This document shows positions 41,917 to 49,564 of a stretch of DNA of 64,000 nt, in pieces. The stretch's first letter is position 1, and each line of letters begins with the position of its first letter. Under the pieces are notes generated by a model that was not told the DNA's origin, ran no database searches, and was given only the letters and a program-made list of their open reading frames with translations. A program made the translations under genes and the position numbers. This stretch comes from Pseudomonas putida (GTDB taxonomy: Bacteria; Pseudomonadota; Gammaproteobacteria; Pseudomonadales; Pseudomonadaceae): the NCBI RefSeq assembly GCF_001941965.1, contig NZ_MKZO01000036.1, positions 310,001-374,000 of the forward strand, read 5' to 3'.

Positions 41917-43323
41917 ATGTCGAAGTCGGTTCAACTCATCAAAGATCATGACGTTAAATGGATTGATCTGCGCTTCACTGACACCCGCGGCACTCAGCAC
42001 CACGTCACCATGCCAGCCCGTGACGCGCTGGAAGACGACTTCTTCGAAGTCGGCAAGATGTTCGACGGTTCCTCCATCGCTGGCTGGAAAGGCATCGAAG
42101 CCTCCGACATGATCCTGATGCCGGTCGACGACACCGCCGTCCTGGACCCGTTCACCGAAGAGCCGACCCTGATCCTGGTCTGCGACATCATCGAACCTTC
42201 CAGCATGCAAGGCTACGATCGCGACCCACGTGCGATCGCCAAGCGCGCCGAAGAGTACCTGAAGAGCACCGCCATCGGTGACACCGTCTTCGCCGGTCCG
42301 GAGCCAGAGTTCTTCATCTTCGACGAAGTGAAGTTCAAGTCCGACATCTCCGGCTCGATGTTCAAGATCTTCTCCGAGCAAGGCTCCTGGATGTCCGACC
42401 AGGACGTCGAAGGCGGCAACAAAGGCCACCGTCCAGGCGTCAAGGGCGGCTACTTCCCGGTTCCGCCGTTCGACCACGACCACGAAATCCGTACCGCCAT
42501 GTGCAACGCACTGGAAGAGATGGGTCAGACCGTCGAAGTTCACCACCACGAAGTGGCGACTGCCGGCCAGAACGAAATCGGCGTCAAGTTCAACACCCTG
42601 GTGAAGAAGGCTGACGAAGTTCAGACCCTGAAATACGTCGTGCACAACGTTGCCGATGCCTACGGCCGCACCGCGACCTTCATGCCGAAGCCTCTGTACG
42701 GCGACAACGGTTCGGGCATGCACGTGCACATGTCGATCTGGAAAGAAGGCAAGAACACCTTCTCCGGCGAAGGCTATGCCGGCCTGTCCGACACCGCCCT
42801 GTACTTCATCGGCGGCATCATCAAGCACGGTAAGGCCCTGAACGGCTTCACCAACCCGTCGACCAACTCCTACAAGCGTCTGGTCCCAGGCTTCGAAGCT
42901 CCGGTCATGCTGGCCTACTCGGCTCGCAACCGTTCCGCCTCGATCCGCATTCCTTACGTCGGCAGCCCGAAAGCCCGCCGTATCGAAGCCCGCTTCCCGG
43001 ATCCGGCTGCCAACCCGTACCTGGCCTTCGCTGCACTGCTGATGGCCGGCCTGGACGGTATCCAGAACAAGATCCACCCAGGCGATGCAGCGGACAAGAA
43101 CCTGTACGACCTGCCACCAGAAGAAGCCAAGGAAATCCCGCAAGTCTGCGGCAGCCTGAAAGAGGCCCTGGAAGAACTGGACAAAGGCCGTGCGTTCCTG
43201 ACCAAGGGCGGCGTGTTCTCCGACGACTTCATCGATGCCTACATCGCGCTGAAATCCGAAGAAGAAATCAAGGTCCGCACCTTCGTACACCCACTGGAAT
43301 ACGAGCTGTACTACAGCTGCTAA
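41917..43323 (+). CDS. glnA: Glutamine synthetase type I
   Basis: 468-residue GSI-beta enzyme, the main ammonium-assimilating step. MSKSVQLIKDHDVKWIDLRF start, FDGSSIAGW, the ATP-binding KPLYGDNGSGMHVHMS, NRSASIRIP and the adenylylation Tyr in KNLYDLPPEE are present, so it should be regulated by GlnE. The ATG follows a strong GGAGG. The frame is open for a long way upstream into thiI antisense sequence, but the family length fixes this start. Codon use is strongly biased (highly expressed gene). Confidence 0.99.
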   Translation: MSKSVQLIKDHDVKWIDLRFTDTRGTQHHVTMPARDALEDDFFEVGKMFDGSSIAGWKGIEASDMILMPVDDTAVLDPFTEEPTLILVCDIIEPSSMQGYDRDPRAIAKRAEEYLKSTAIGDTVFAGPEPEFFIFDEVKFKSDISGSMFKIFSEQGSWMSDQDVEGGNKGHRPGVKGGYFPVPPFDHDHEIRTAMCNALEEMGQTVEVHHHEVATAGQNEIGVKFNTLVKKADEVQTLKYVVHNVADAYGRTATFMPKPLYGDNGSGMHVHMSIWKEGKNTFSGEGYAGLSDTALYFIGGIIKHGKALNGFTNPSTNSYKRLVPGFEAPVMLAYSARNRSASIRIPYVGSPKARRIEARFPDPAANPYLAFAALLMAGLDGIQNKIHPGDAADKNLYDLPPEEAKEIPQVCGSLKEALEELDKGRAFLTKGGVFSDDFIDAYIALKSEEEIKVRTFVHPLEYELYYSC

Positions 43324-43335
43324 TTCTCCGCTGGG

Positions 43336-43427
43336 GAGCTGCAAGCTATAAGCTTCAAGCCACAAGAAAAGCAGACCACGCTGTTCCTGCTTTTCTCTTA
43401 TGACTTGCAGCTTGAAGCTTGCGGCTC
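43336..43427. repeat. Repeat family B copy 1
   Basis: Imperfect inverted repeat of AGCTGCAAGC..AAGCTTCAAG type (43336-43374) with its complement (43388-43427). Inner arms AAGAAAAGCAG/CTGCTTTTCTCTT extend the pairing. Lies between the glnA stop and its terminator. Similar elements occur at 51099-51172 and 56364-56450. Confidence 0.75.
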
Positions 43428-43434
43428 AACATGG

Positions 43435-43461
43435 AAAAGGCCTCCTTCGGGAGGCCTTTTT
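43435..43461 (+). terminator. glnA: Rho-independent terminator of glnA
   Basis: AAAAGGCCTCC (43435-43445), TTCG tetraloop, GGAGGCCTTTT and a further T form a textbook terminator. Confidence 0.92.
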
Positions 43462-43546
43462 CGTACAGGCTTCAGCTCCAGGGCTGATAGTCCGGGATTT
43501 CCCCCTGCCCCATGCTGGTCCGCTCCCCACTCAGCGAGGCCACGTC

Positions 43547-43990
43547 ATGCTCACACGTCTCTTTCTTCTCGGTTCGCTGGCGCTGATCAGCGCTTGCTCC
43601 AGCACTCCCGCCACCCAGCCCGTCGATGCACAGGTGCTGTTGCGCACCAGCACGGCCTGGGACGGCTCGCCCTACCCCGACTACCCCACCGGCAGTCCCG
43701 AACTCAGCCTGTTGAAGATCCGTATCGCACCCGATACCTCGCTCGACTGGCATCATCATCCCGCCCCCAATGCCGGCTACCTGCTCGCTGGCGACCTGCG
43801 CGTCGAAACCCGCGACGGCCGCGAGAAACACCTGCGGGCCGGCGAGGCCCTGGCGGAGCTGACCGGCATCGTCCATCGCGGCCACAGCGGCAGCCGCGGC
43901 GCCGAGCTGATCGTGTTCTATGCAGGCAGCCCGGGCCTACCGCTTTCCGTGATCGCGGTGGAGGAGGAGCAGGCATTGCCTGCACGCTGA
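43547..43990 (+). CDS. Cupin-domain lipoprotein
   Basis: 147 residues. The N-terminus MLTRLFLLGSLALISAC is a lipoprotein signal with a lipobox at ISAC. The rest is a single cupin barrel with metal-type motif WHHHPAPNAGYLLAGDLRVE and, in the second motif, HRGHSGSRGAELIVFYAG. No specific substrate can be given. The frame is open upstream into the glnA 3' region, but the signal peptide supports the ATG at 43547. It lies between glnA and ntrB on the same strand and has its own gap before ntrB. Confidence 0.8.
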   Translation: MLTRLFLLGSLALISACSSTPATQPVDAQVLLRTSTAWDGSPYPDYPTGSPELSLLKIRIAPDTSLDWHHHPAPNAGYLLAGDLRVETRDGREKHLRAGEALAELTGIVHRGHSGSRGAELIVFYAGSPGLPLSVIAVEEEQALPAR

Positions 43991-44182
43991 TCCACAACAG
44001 CTCACGTCCGTGGCAGGCAAGCGGCATCTTTCACTCTATGCTTCATCTTGGTGCGTAAACTGGCATCCCGGGGAATAATCCAGCCCATTTTGGGTCACAA
44101 ATTCTTGCAATTCCGGACTTTGTAGGCCTTTTTCGGGCAGATTCAGGGGTTTCCCCGGGAATTCCGCTTCTTTTCGGAGCCT

Positions 44183-44198
44183 TGGTTTGCTTTTTGCA
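44183..44198 (+). promoter_or_regulatory. Candidate sigma-54 promoter of ntrBC
   Basis: TGGTTTGCTTTTTGCA keeps the GG-N10-GC geometry and a perfect TTGCA -12 box; the -24 box has three mismatches. It is 87 bases before the ntrB ATG. The rest of the 294-base gap (43991-44284) shows only one NtrC-like half-site (TGGTGC near 44049). Confidence 0.5.
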
Positions 44199-44284
44199 TT
44201 TTCCTCGGATCAGCGAATGACCAGCGTTCGCGCCCCTGGCCGTTGCCGGGTCCGACATGTGCCAAAAGAGGTCAAAGACGCCAC

Positions 44285-45370
44285 ATGACCATCAGCGATG
44301 CACTGCACCGACTACTACTGGACAACCTGACCACCGCCACCATCTTGCTCAATGCCGAGTTGCGCCTTGAGTACATGAACCCGGCGGCGGAGATGCTCCT
44401 GGCCATCAGCGGCCAGCGCAGCCATGGGCAATTCATCAGCGAACTCTTCACCGAGTCCAGCGAGGCCCTGAACTCCCTGCGCCAGGCGGTGGAGCACGCC
44501 CACCCCTTCACCAAGCGCGAGGCCCAGCTCACCTCGCTGACCGGGCAAAGCCTGACCGTCGACTACGCCGTCACGCCGATCCTCAGCAACGGCCGCACCC
44601 TGCTGCTGCTCGAAGTGCATCCCCGCGACCGCCTGCTGCGCATCACCAAGGAAGAAGCCCAACTGTCCAAGCAGGAAACCACCAAGATGCTGGTGCGCGG
44701 CATGGCCCACGAGATCAAGAACCCGCTGGGCGGGATTCGCGGCGCCGCCCAGTTGCTGGCCCGCGAGCTGCCCGACGAGGGGCTCAAGGACTACACCAAC
44801 GTCATCATCGAAGAGGCCGACCGCCTGCGTAACCTGGTCGACCGCATGCTCGGCTCGAACAAGCTGCCGCTGCTGGCCCTGACCAACGTCCATGAAGTGC
44901 TCGAGCGGGTGTGCAGCCTGGTCGAGGCGGAAACCCAGGGCGGCATCACGTTGGTGCGCGACTACGACCCGAGCCTGCCGGACGTGCTGATCGACCGCGA
45001 ACAGATGATCCAGGCCGTACTCAACATCGTGCGCAACGCCATGCAGGCCATCAGCGCGCAGAACGAACTGCGCCTGGGGCGCATCACCCTGCGCAGCCGG
45101 GCCATGCGCCAGTTCACCATCGGCCATGTGCGCCATCGCCTGGTGGCCAAGGTCGAGATCATCGACAACGGCCCCGGCATTCCTGCGGAACTGCAGGACA
45201 CCCTCTTCTATCCCATGGTCAGCGGCCGCCCGGACGGTACCGGGCTGGGCCTGGCCATCACCCAGAACATCATCAGCCAGCACCAGGGCCTGATCGAATG
45301 TGACAGCCATCCGGGCCACACCACCTTCTCGATCTTCCTGCCACTGGAACAAGGAGCCGCTTCCTCATGA
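44285..45370 (+). CDS. ntrB: Nitrogen regulation sensor kinase NtrB (GlnL)
   Basis: 361-residue soluble histidine kinase/phosphatase that sets NtrC phosphorylation in response to PII. The N-terminal PAS domain (to about residue 115) is followed by the phospho-acceptor block VRGMAHEIKNPLGGIRGAAQ (His142) and the ATP lobe with NIVRNAMQAI, DNGPGIP and GTGLGLAI. No membrane segment. The ATG at 44285 (MTISDALHRLLLDNL) was chosen; an ATG 14 codons upstream has no family support. The stop overlaps ntrC by four bases. Confidence 0.97.
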   Translation: MTISDALHRLLLDNLTTATILLNAELRLEYMNPAAEMLLAISGQRSHGQFISELFTESSEALNSLRQAVEHAHPFTKREAQLTSLTGQSLTVDYAVTPILSNGRTLLLLEVHPRDRLLRITKEEAQLSKQETTKMLVRGMAHEIKNPLGGIRGAAQLLARELPDEGLKDYTNVIIEEADRLRNLVDRMLGSNKLPLLALTNVHEVLERVCSLVEAETQGGITLVRDYDPSLPDVLIDREQMIQAVLNIVRNAMQAISAQNELRLGRITLRSRAMRQFTIGHVRHRLVAKVEIIDNGPGIPAELQDTLFYPMVSGRPDGTGLGLAITQNIISQHQGLIECDSHPGHTTFSIFLPLEQGAASS

Positions 45371-46803
45371 GCCGTAGTGAAACTGTCTGGATCGTCGATG
45401 ACGACCGCTCCATCCGCTGGGTCCTGGAAAAAGCCTTGCAACAGGAAGGCATGAACACCCAGAGCTTCGACAGTGCCGATGGCGTCATGAGCCGCCTGGC
45501 CCGCCAGCAGCCGGACGTGATCATCTCCGACATCCGCATGCCGGGCGCCAGCGGCCTCGACCTGCTGGCGCAGATCCGCGAACAGCACCCGCGCCTGCCG
45601 GTGATCATCATGACCGCCCATTCCGACCTGGACAGCGCGGTGGCCTCGTACCAGGGCGGTGCCTTCGAATACCTGCCCAAGCCGTTCGATGTTGACGAGG
45701 CGGTGTCGCTGGTCAAGCGCGCCAACCAGCATGCCCAGGAACAACAGGGCATGGACGTCGCGCCAGCCCTGACCCGCACTCCGGAAATCATCGGCGAAGC
45801 GCCGGCGATGCAGGAGGTGTTCCGCGCCATCGGTCGCCTCAGCCACTCCAACATCACCGTGCTGATCAACGGCGAATCCGGGACCGGTAAAGAGCTGGTA
45901 GCCCACGCCCTGCACCGCCACAGCCCGCGCGCCGCAGCGCCGTTCATCGCCCTGAACATGGCGGCGATTCCCAAGGACCTGATGGAGTCCGAGCTGTTCG
46001 GCCACGAGAAAGGCGCCTTTACCGGCGCGGCCAACCTGCGTCGCGGCCGCTTCGAGCAGGCCGACGGTGGCACCCTGTTCCTCGACGAGATCGGCGACAT
46101 GCCGGCCGACACCCAGACCCGCCTGCTGCGGGTCCTGGCCGATGGTGAGTTCTACCGTGTCGGTGGCCACACCCCGGTCAAGGTCGACGTGCGCATCATC
46201 GCGGCCACGCACCAGAACCTGGAAACCCTGGTCCAGGCCGGCAAGTTCCGTGAGGACCTGTTCCACCGCCTCAACGTGATCCGCATCCACATTCCGCGCC
46301 TGGCCGACCGTCGCGAAGACATCCCGACCCTCGCCCGCCACTTCCTCGGCCGCGCCGCCCAGGAGCTGGCCGTCGAACCCAAGCTGCTCAAGCCGGAAAC
46401 CGAGGAGTTCATCCGCAACCTGCCGTGGCCGGGCAACGTGCGCCAGCTGGAGAACACCTGCCGCTGGATCACCGTGATGGCTTCCGGTCGCGAAGTGCAT
46501 GTCGGCGACCTGCCGCCCGAGCTGCTGAGCGTGCCGCAGGACGCCGCACCGGTGACCAACTGGGAGCAGGCGCTGCGCCAGTGGGCCGACCAGGCGTTGT
46601 CCCGTGGCCAGTCGAGCCTGCTCGACAGCGCCGTGCCGAGCTTCGAGCGGATCATGATCGAGACGGCCCTCAAGCACACTGCCGGGCGCCGCCGCGATGC
46701 CGCCGTGCTGCTGGGCTGGGGTCGCAACACCCTGACCCGGAAGATCAAGGAGCTGGGCATGAAGGTGGACGGTGCGGACGACGGAGACGACGAAGAGTCC
46801 TGA
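45367..46803 (+). CDS. ntrC: Nitrogen regulation response regulator NtrC (GlnG)
   Basis: 478-residue sigma-54 activator. Receiver domain with Asp55 (ISDIRMPGA), AAA+ domain with Walker A GESGTGKE (169-176), the sigma-54 contact loop GAFTGA (216-221) and Walker B GTLFLDEIGD, and a C-terminal Fis-type helix-turn-helix (AAVLLGWGRNTLTRKIKELG). Target sites visible in this window include the glnA enhancer. Normal length. Confidence 0.98.
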   Translation: MSRSETVWIVDDDRSIRWVLEKALQQEGMNTQSFDSADGVMSRLARQQPDVIISDIRMPGASGLDLLAQIREQHPRLPVIIMTAHSDLDSAVASYQGGAFEYLPKPFDVDEAVSLVKRANQHAQEQQGMDVAPALTRTPEIIGEAPAMQEVFRAIGRLSHSNITVLINGESGTGKELVAHALHRHSPRAAAPFIALNMAAIPKDLMESELFGHEKGAFTGAANLRRGRFEQADGGTLFLDEIGDMPADTQTRLLRVLADGEFYRVGGHTPVKVDVRIIAATHQNLETLVQAGKFREDLFHRLNVIRIHIPRLADRREDIPTLARHFLGRAAQELAVEPKLLKPETEEFIRNLPWPGNVRQLENTCRWITVMASGREVHVGDLPPELLSVPQDAAPVTNWEQALRQWADQALSRGQSSLLDSAVPSFERIMIETALKHTAGRRRDAAVLLGWGRNTLTRKIKELGMKVDGADDGDDEES

Positions 46804-46821
46804 TCGACCTCTTGAAAAGAA

Positions 46822-46871
46822 CGCGGGGCCGGCGCCTGTCATAGGATTCTGTGAACAGGCCCGGCCCCGCG
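46822..46871 (+). terminator. Long GC-rich hairpin after ntrC
   Basis: CGCGGGGCCGG (46822-46832) pairs perfectly with CCGGCCCCGCG (46861-46871); inner GCCTGT/ACAGGC continues the stem past a one-base bulge. Followed by GTCGTTTCA. Probably ends ntrBC transcripts, though the T-run is weak. Confidence 0.6.
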
Positions 46872-47020
46872 GTCGTTTCAGCCGGGGCACGGCGTGAATG
46901 CCCCATTGATGAACCCGAATCGCACCCGGCGCACCGCCTGAAGGCAAAAATCCTTATCCAGCCTGCGGGAAATACCCTAAAACACGCTGAAACCCTTGAT
47001 CTACAGCGGCCCCACAAAGT

Positions 47021-47036
47021 TGGCACGGGGTCTGCA
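47021..47036 (+). promoter_or_regulatory. Strong sigma-54 promoter in the ntrC downstream gap
   Basis: TGGCACGGGGTCTGCA has a perfect TGGCACG -24 box and a -12 box with one mismatch (CTGCA for TTGCA), GG and GC ten bases apart. No protein gene lies downstream on this strand for about 500 bases. Two GCACC half-sites at 46922-46935 could help recruit NtrC. Confidence 0.8.
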
Positions 47037-47046
47037 TTAATACAGA

Positions 47047-47099
47047 CATCTCCAGTTTTGGGGGCCTTGGTACAGGCAGGCCGGGGATTCCCCTCTTTT
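47047..47099 (+). ncRNA. nrsZ: NrsZ-like nitrogen-regulated small RNA (short form)
   Basis: Inferred transcript of about 53 nt between the sigma-54 promoter (start expected about 12 bases after the -12 GC) and a terminator-like end: GGCCT/AGGCC hairpin (47063-47082), then GGGG-ATT-CCCC and TCTTTTA. In P. aeruginosa the gap after ntrC encodes NrsZ, an NtrC/RpoN-dependent small RNA that is processed into three similar modules, the first about 60 nt sufficient for function. Position and promoter type here agree; the length suggests a single module. Its 3' end touches the stop codon of the opposite-strand gene. No transcript data available. Confidence 0.55.
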
Positions 47100-47538
47100 A
47101 TTCGTGCAGTCTCACCTGCACACGCCAGCGGTCCTCCACTGACTCACCCGCCCAGCGGGCCTGCAGTGGACGGGCCGCCACCAGGCTCAGCAACAGACCC
47201 TGATCGGTCTTGCGCAGCCGCCAGCTCACCGGCTTGTCGCCGAAGCTCAGCTGACCCTTCCTCGCTTTACCTTCCGCATCGAACAGCAGCGCCACGGTAC
47301 CGTCGACGGTCTCGCCGTGCAGCTTGGGCTCCTCGTTGAACCACAGGTCCAGTCCGCCAGCCACCACTTCAACCTGTTCCAGCACCCGGGGTTCGGGCGC
47401 GGTCAGGCGGCCGATCATCAGGCCAACCAGCATGCCGAACAGGGCCAGGGAAAACAGGACGCGCGGCCAGGATTTCGAACGCGGGTCCGGCTCGTCGGGG
47501 GTAGAATGCTCGTCATCTTTATGCTCGGAGCCGTGCAT
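47098..47538 (-). CDS. Hypothetical single-pass membrane protein
   Basis: 146 residues. A charged cytoplasmic N-terminus (MHGSEHKDDEHSTPDEPDPR) leads to one membrane helix (VLFSLALFGMLVGLMIGRL, about 27-45) and a periplasmic domain of about 100 residues that is mostly beta (VVAGGLDLWFNEEPKLHGE, QLSFGDKPVSWRLRKT). No family function recognised; the same gene lies between ntrC and trmL in other pseudomonads (PA5126 position). Its ATG overlaps the trmL ATG on the other strand (CATG at 47536-47539). Confidence 0.8.
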   Translation of the reverse strand: MHGSEHKDDEHSTPDEPDPRSKSWPRVLFSLALFGMLVGLMIGRLTAPEPRVLEQVEVVAGGLDLWFNEEPKLHGETVDGTVALLFDAEGKARKGQLSFGDKPVSWRLRKTDQGLLLSLVAARPLQARWAGESVEDRWRVQVRLHE

Positions 47539-47992
47539 GTTTCACGTGATCCTTTTTCAACCGGAAATTCCGCCTAATACCGGCAACATTATCAGGCTCT
47601 GTGCCAACAGCGGCTGCGACCTGCACCTGATCGAGCCGATCGGCTTCGAACTGGACGACAAGCGCCTGCGCCGGGCGGGCCTGGACTACCACGAGTACGC
47701 CTCGCTCAAGCAGCATGCCGACCTGGCCTCGTGCCTGGAAAGCCTGGGGCAGCCCCGGGTGTTCGCTTTCACCACCAAGGGCTCGCAGCCGTTCCATGAG
47801 GTGGCGTTCGAGCCGGGGGATGCGTTTCTGTTCGGGCCGGAGAGCCGTGGCTTGCCGGCAGAGGTGCTGGATGCGCTGGAGAGCGGGCAGCGCCTGCGCC
47901 TGCCGATGCGGGAGGGGTGCCGGAGCCTGAACCTGTCCAATACCGTTGCCGTGGCCGTCTACGAGGCCTGGCGCCAGCAAGGTTTCGCCTGA
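47537..47992 (+). CDS. trmL: tRNA (cytidine(34)-2'-O)-methyltransferase TrmL
   Basis: 151-residue SPOUT methyltransferase that 2'-O-methylates the wobble base of tRNA-Leu isoacceptors. MFHVILFQPEIPPNTGNIIR, the knot motifs FLFGPESRGLP and LRLPMREGCRSLNLSNTVAV are diagnostic. The ATG at 47537 with GGAG eight bases upstream gives the family length; the longer upstream frame is antisense to the neighbouring gene. The stop is directly followed by a REP doublet. Confidence 0.95.
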   Translation: MFHVILFQPEIPPNTGNIIRLCANSGCDLHLIEPIGFELDDKRLRRAGLDYHEYASLKQHADLASCLESLGQPRVFAFTTKGSQPFHEVAFEPGDAFLFGPESRGLPAEVLDALESGQRLRLPMREGCRSLNLSNTVAVAVYEAWRQQGFA

Positions 47993-47997
47993 TGGAT

Positions 47998-48088
47998 CAT
48001 CGCTGGCAAGCCAGCTCCCACAGGTACTGCACAAGTCTCAAAGCCTGTGCTGAACCTGTGGGAGCTGGCTTGCCAGCGATGAGGCCCT
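47998..48088. repeat. REP pair, family A copy 4
   Basis: Inverted REP doublet (cores GCTGGCAAGCCAGC) with a 36-base centre, starting 6 bases after the trmL stop. Lies between the convergent trmL and secB genes, ahead of the secB terminator. Confidence 0.9.
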
Positions 48089-48113
48089 CAACCCCACCAC
48101 AAATCCCACCTGC

Positions 48114-48140
48114 ATAAAAAAACGCCCCGAAGGGCGTTTT
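48114..48140 (-). terminator. secB: Rho-independent terminator of secB
   Basis: AACGCCC (48121-48127), loop CGAA, GGGCGTT (48132-48138); read leftward the stem is followed by TTTTTTTATGC. Strong terminator 17 bases past the secB stop. Confidence 0.92.
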
Positions 48141-48156
48141 CTCAAACCACCACCGC

Positions 48157-48636
48157 TTACTGCAGCGAAGGCGCTTCGCCAGCTTCCTGCATGCGCTGCA
48201 TCTCTTGCGCGTACAGGGCGTCGAAGTTGACCGGGGACAGCATCAGCGCCGGGAACGAACCACGGGTCACCAGGCTGTCCAGGGCTTCGCGAGCGTACGG
48301 GAACAGGATGTTCGGGCAGAAGGCACCCAGGGTGTGGCTCATGGAAGCCGCGTCCAGGTTCTTGATCAGGAAGATACCGGCCTGCTGGACTTCAGCGATA
48401 AAGGCCACTTCGTCAGCGTTCTTCACGGTGACCGACAGGGTCAGCACGACTTCGTGGAAATCACCTTCCAGACCTTTCTGCTTGGTGTTCAGGTCCAGGG
48501 AAACGCTCGGCTCCCACTGCTGGCGGAAGATCGCCGGGCTTTTCGGCGCCTCGAACGACAGGTCACGCACGTAGATGCGCTGCAGGGAGAATTGCGGTGC
48601 GCTGTCTTCGGCAGCGCCGTTGTTTTGCTCGGTCAT
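48157..48636 (-). CDS. secB: Protein-export chaperone SecB
   Basis: 159-residue tetrameric chaperone that keeps presecretory proteins unfolded and hands them to SecA. FSLQRIYVRDLSFEAPKSP, LTLSVTVKNADEVAFIAEVQ, GIFLIKN and NILFPYAREALDSLV are conserved. Last gene of the rhodanese-grxC-secB unit; 41 bases from grxC; strong terminator after it. Confidence 0.98.
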   Translation of the reverse strand: MTEQNNGAAEDSAPQFSLQRIYVRDLSFEAPKSPAIFRQQWEPSVSLDLNTKQKGLEGDFHEVVLTLSVTVKNADEVAFIAEVQQAGIFLIKNLDAASMSHTLGAFCPNILFPYAREALDSLVTRGSFPALMLSPVNFDALYAQEMQRMQEAGEAPSLQ

Positions 48637-48677
48637 GACAGATCCTTCTTTGCAGGGTCTTTAGAGGGTTTGGGGAT

Positions 48678-48932
48678 TCACGCCTGGAGCAAGGCGTCGA
48701 GCTTGCCGGCGCGCTCCAGCGCATACAGGTCGTCGCAGCCACCGACGTGGGTGTCGCCGATCCAGATCTGCGGCACCGAGGTGCGCCCGGCCTTCTGGGC
48801 CATCGCTGCGCGCACCTGGGGCTTGCCGTCGACCTTGATTTCTTCGAAGGCCACGTCCTTGCTTGCCAGCAGTTGCTTGGCACGCATGCAGTACGGGCAG
48901 TAATCGCTGGAATAGACGGTGACCGGCTTCAT
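48678..48932 (-). CDS. grxC: Glutaredoxin 3
   Basis: 84-residue dithiol glutaredoxin. Active site CPYC at residues 12-15 (SSDYCPYCMRAKQLL), the cis-Pro segment RTSVPQIWIG and the GSH-binding GGCDDLYAL are in place. It reduces disulfides with glutathione in the cytoplasm. One base separates it from the rhodanese gene upstream; same order as yibN-grxC-secB of E. coli. Confidence 0.97.
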   Translation of the reverse strand: MKPVTVYSSDYCPYCMRAKQLLASKDVAFEEIKVDGKPQVRAAMAQKAGRTSVPQIWIGDTHVGGCDDLYALERAGKLDALLQA

Positions 48933-48933
48933 G

Positions 48934-49350
48934 TCACTTCACCAGCGGCAGGTTGTCGGCTTTCCAGCTGGACACGCCACCGGACAGCTTGGCGGCGGTG
49001 AAGCCGGCCTTGAGCAGGTCGCGGCAGATGGCGCCGGAGTGCTGACCCATGTTGTCGACGATGATCAGGGTCTTGGTCGCCTTGTGCTTTTCCAGCTCGC
49101 CGGTACGGGCCGCGAACTTGTCCTGCGGAATGTTGATCGCGCCGACGATGTGGCCAGCGGCGTATTCCTTGCTCGAACGGATGTCGATCACCACGGCCTT
49201 GTCGCCGTTGACCAGCGCGGTCAGCTCGCCGTTGCTCAGGCTGCGGCCGCCTTTGCGGGCTTCGTAGACGATCAGCAGAACCAGCAGAACCAGGAAAAGT
49301 GCAACCAGCAGGTAGTGATTTGTCGCGAATTCAATCAGATGAGCAACCAT
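48934..49350 (-). CDS. Membrane-anchored rhodanese-like protein without catalytic Cys (YibN-like)
   Basis: 138 residues. One N-terminal membrane helix (HYLLVALFLVLLVLLIVYEA, about 12-31) tethers a rhodanese domain (VVIDIRSSKEYAAGHIVGAI). The active-site loop reads LIIVDNMGQHSGAI: the Cys of YCxxGxRS is missing, so sulfur transfer is unlikely. By position it is the counterpart of E. coli YibN, which sits with grxC and secB. The start MVAHLIEFATNH at 49350 was chosen from the family N-terminus; a Met 17 codons upstream is possible. Confidence 0.88.
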   Translation of the reverse strand: MVAHLIEFATNHYLLVALFLVLLVLLIVYEARKGGRSLSNGELTALVNGDKAVVIDIRSSKEYAAGHIVGAINIPQDKFAARTGELEKHKATKTLIIVDNMGQHSGAICRDLLKAGFTAAKLSGGVSSWKADNLPLVK

Positions 49351-49564
49351 CGGAGGGTGTTCCAGGTCATTAAAAATGGCGGCCAGTATACACAGCAGCA
49401 ATGGGCCGCCAAAGCCTGCCGCACAGGGTAAACGACAGTAATTCTCATCATGGTGCTACTGTCTGTCGGGACGGCCACTGCGCGAGGGACGCGGAATTCG
49501 TCAAGACTGGCCAATTTGCCCTAAAATGCGCACCTTTCTCATCTACAACCGTGAGTAGATTTTG

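Noticed and set aside
43405..44058. A 217-codon open frame overlapping the cupin lipoprotein in another frame
   Set aside because: The overlapping frame has a lipoprotein signal and cupin motifs; this one has only Arg/Pro-rich sequence.
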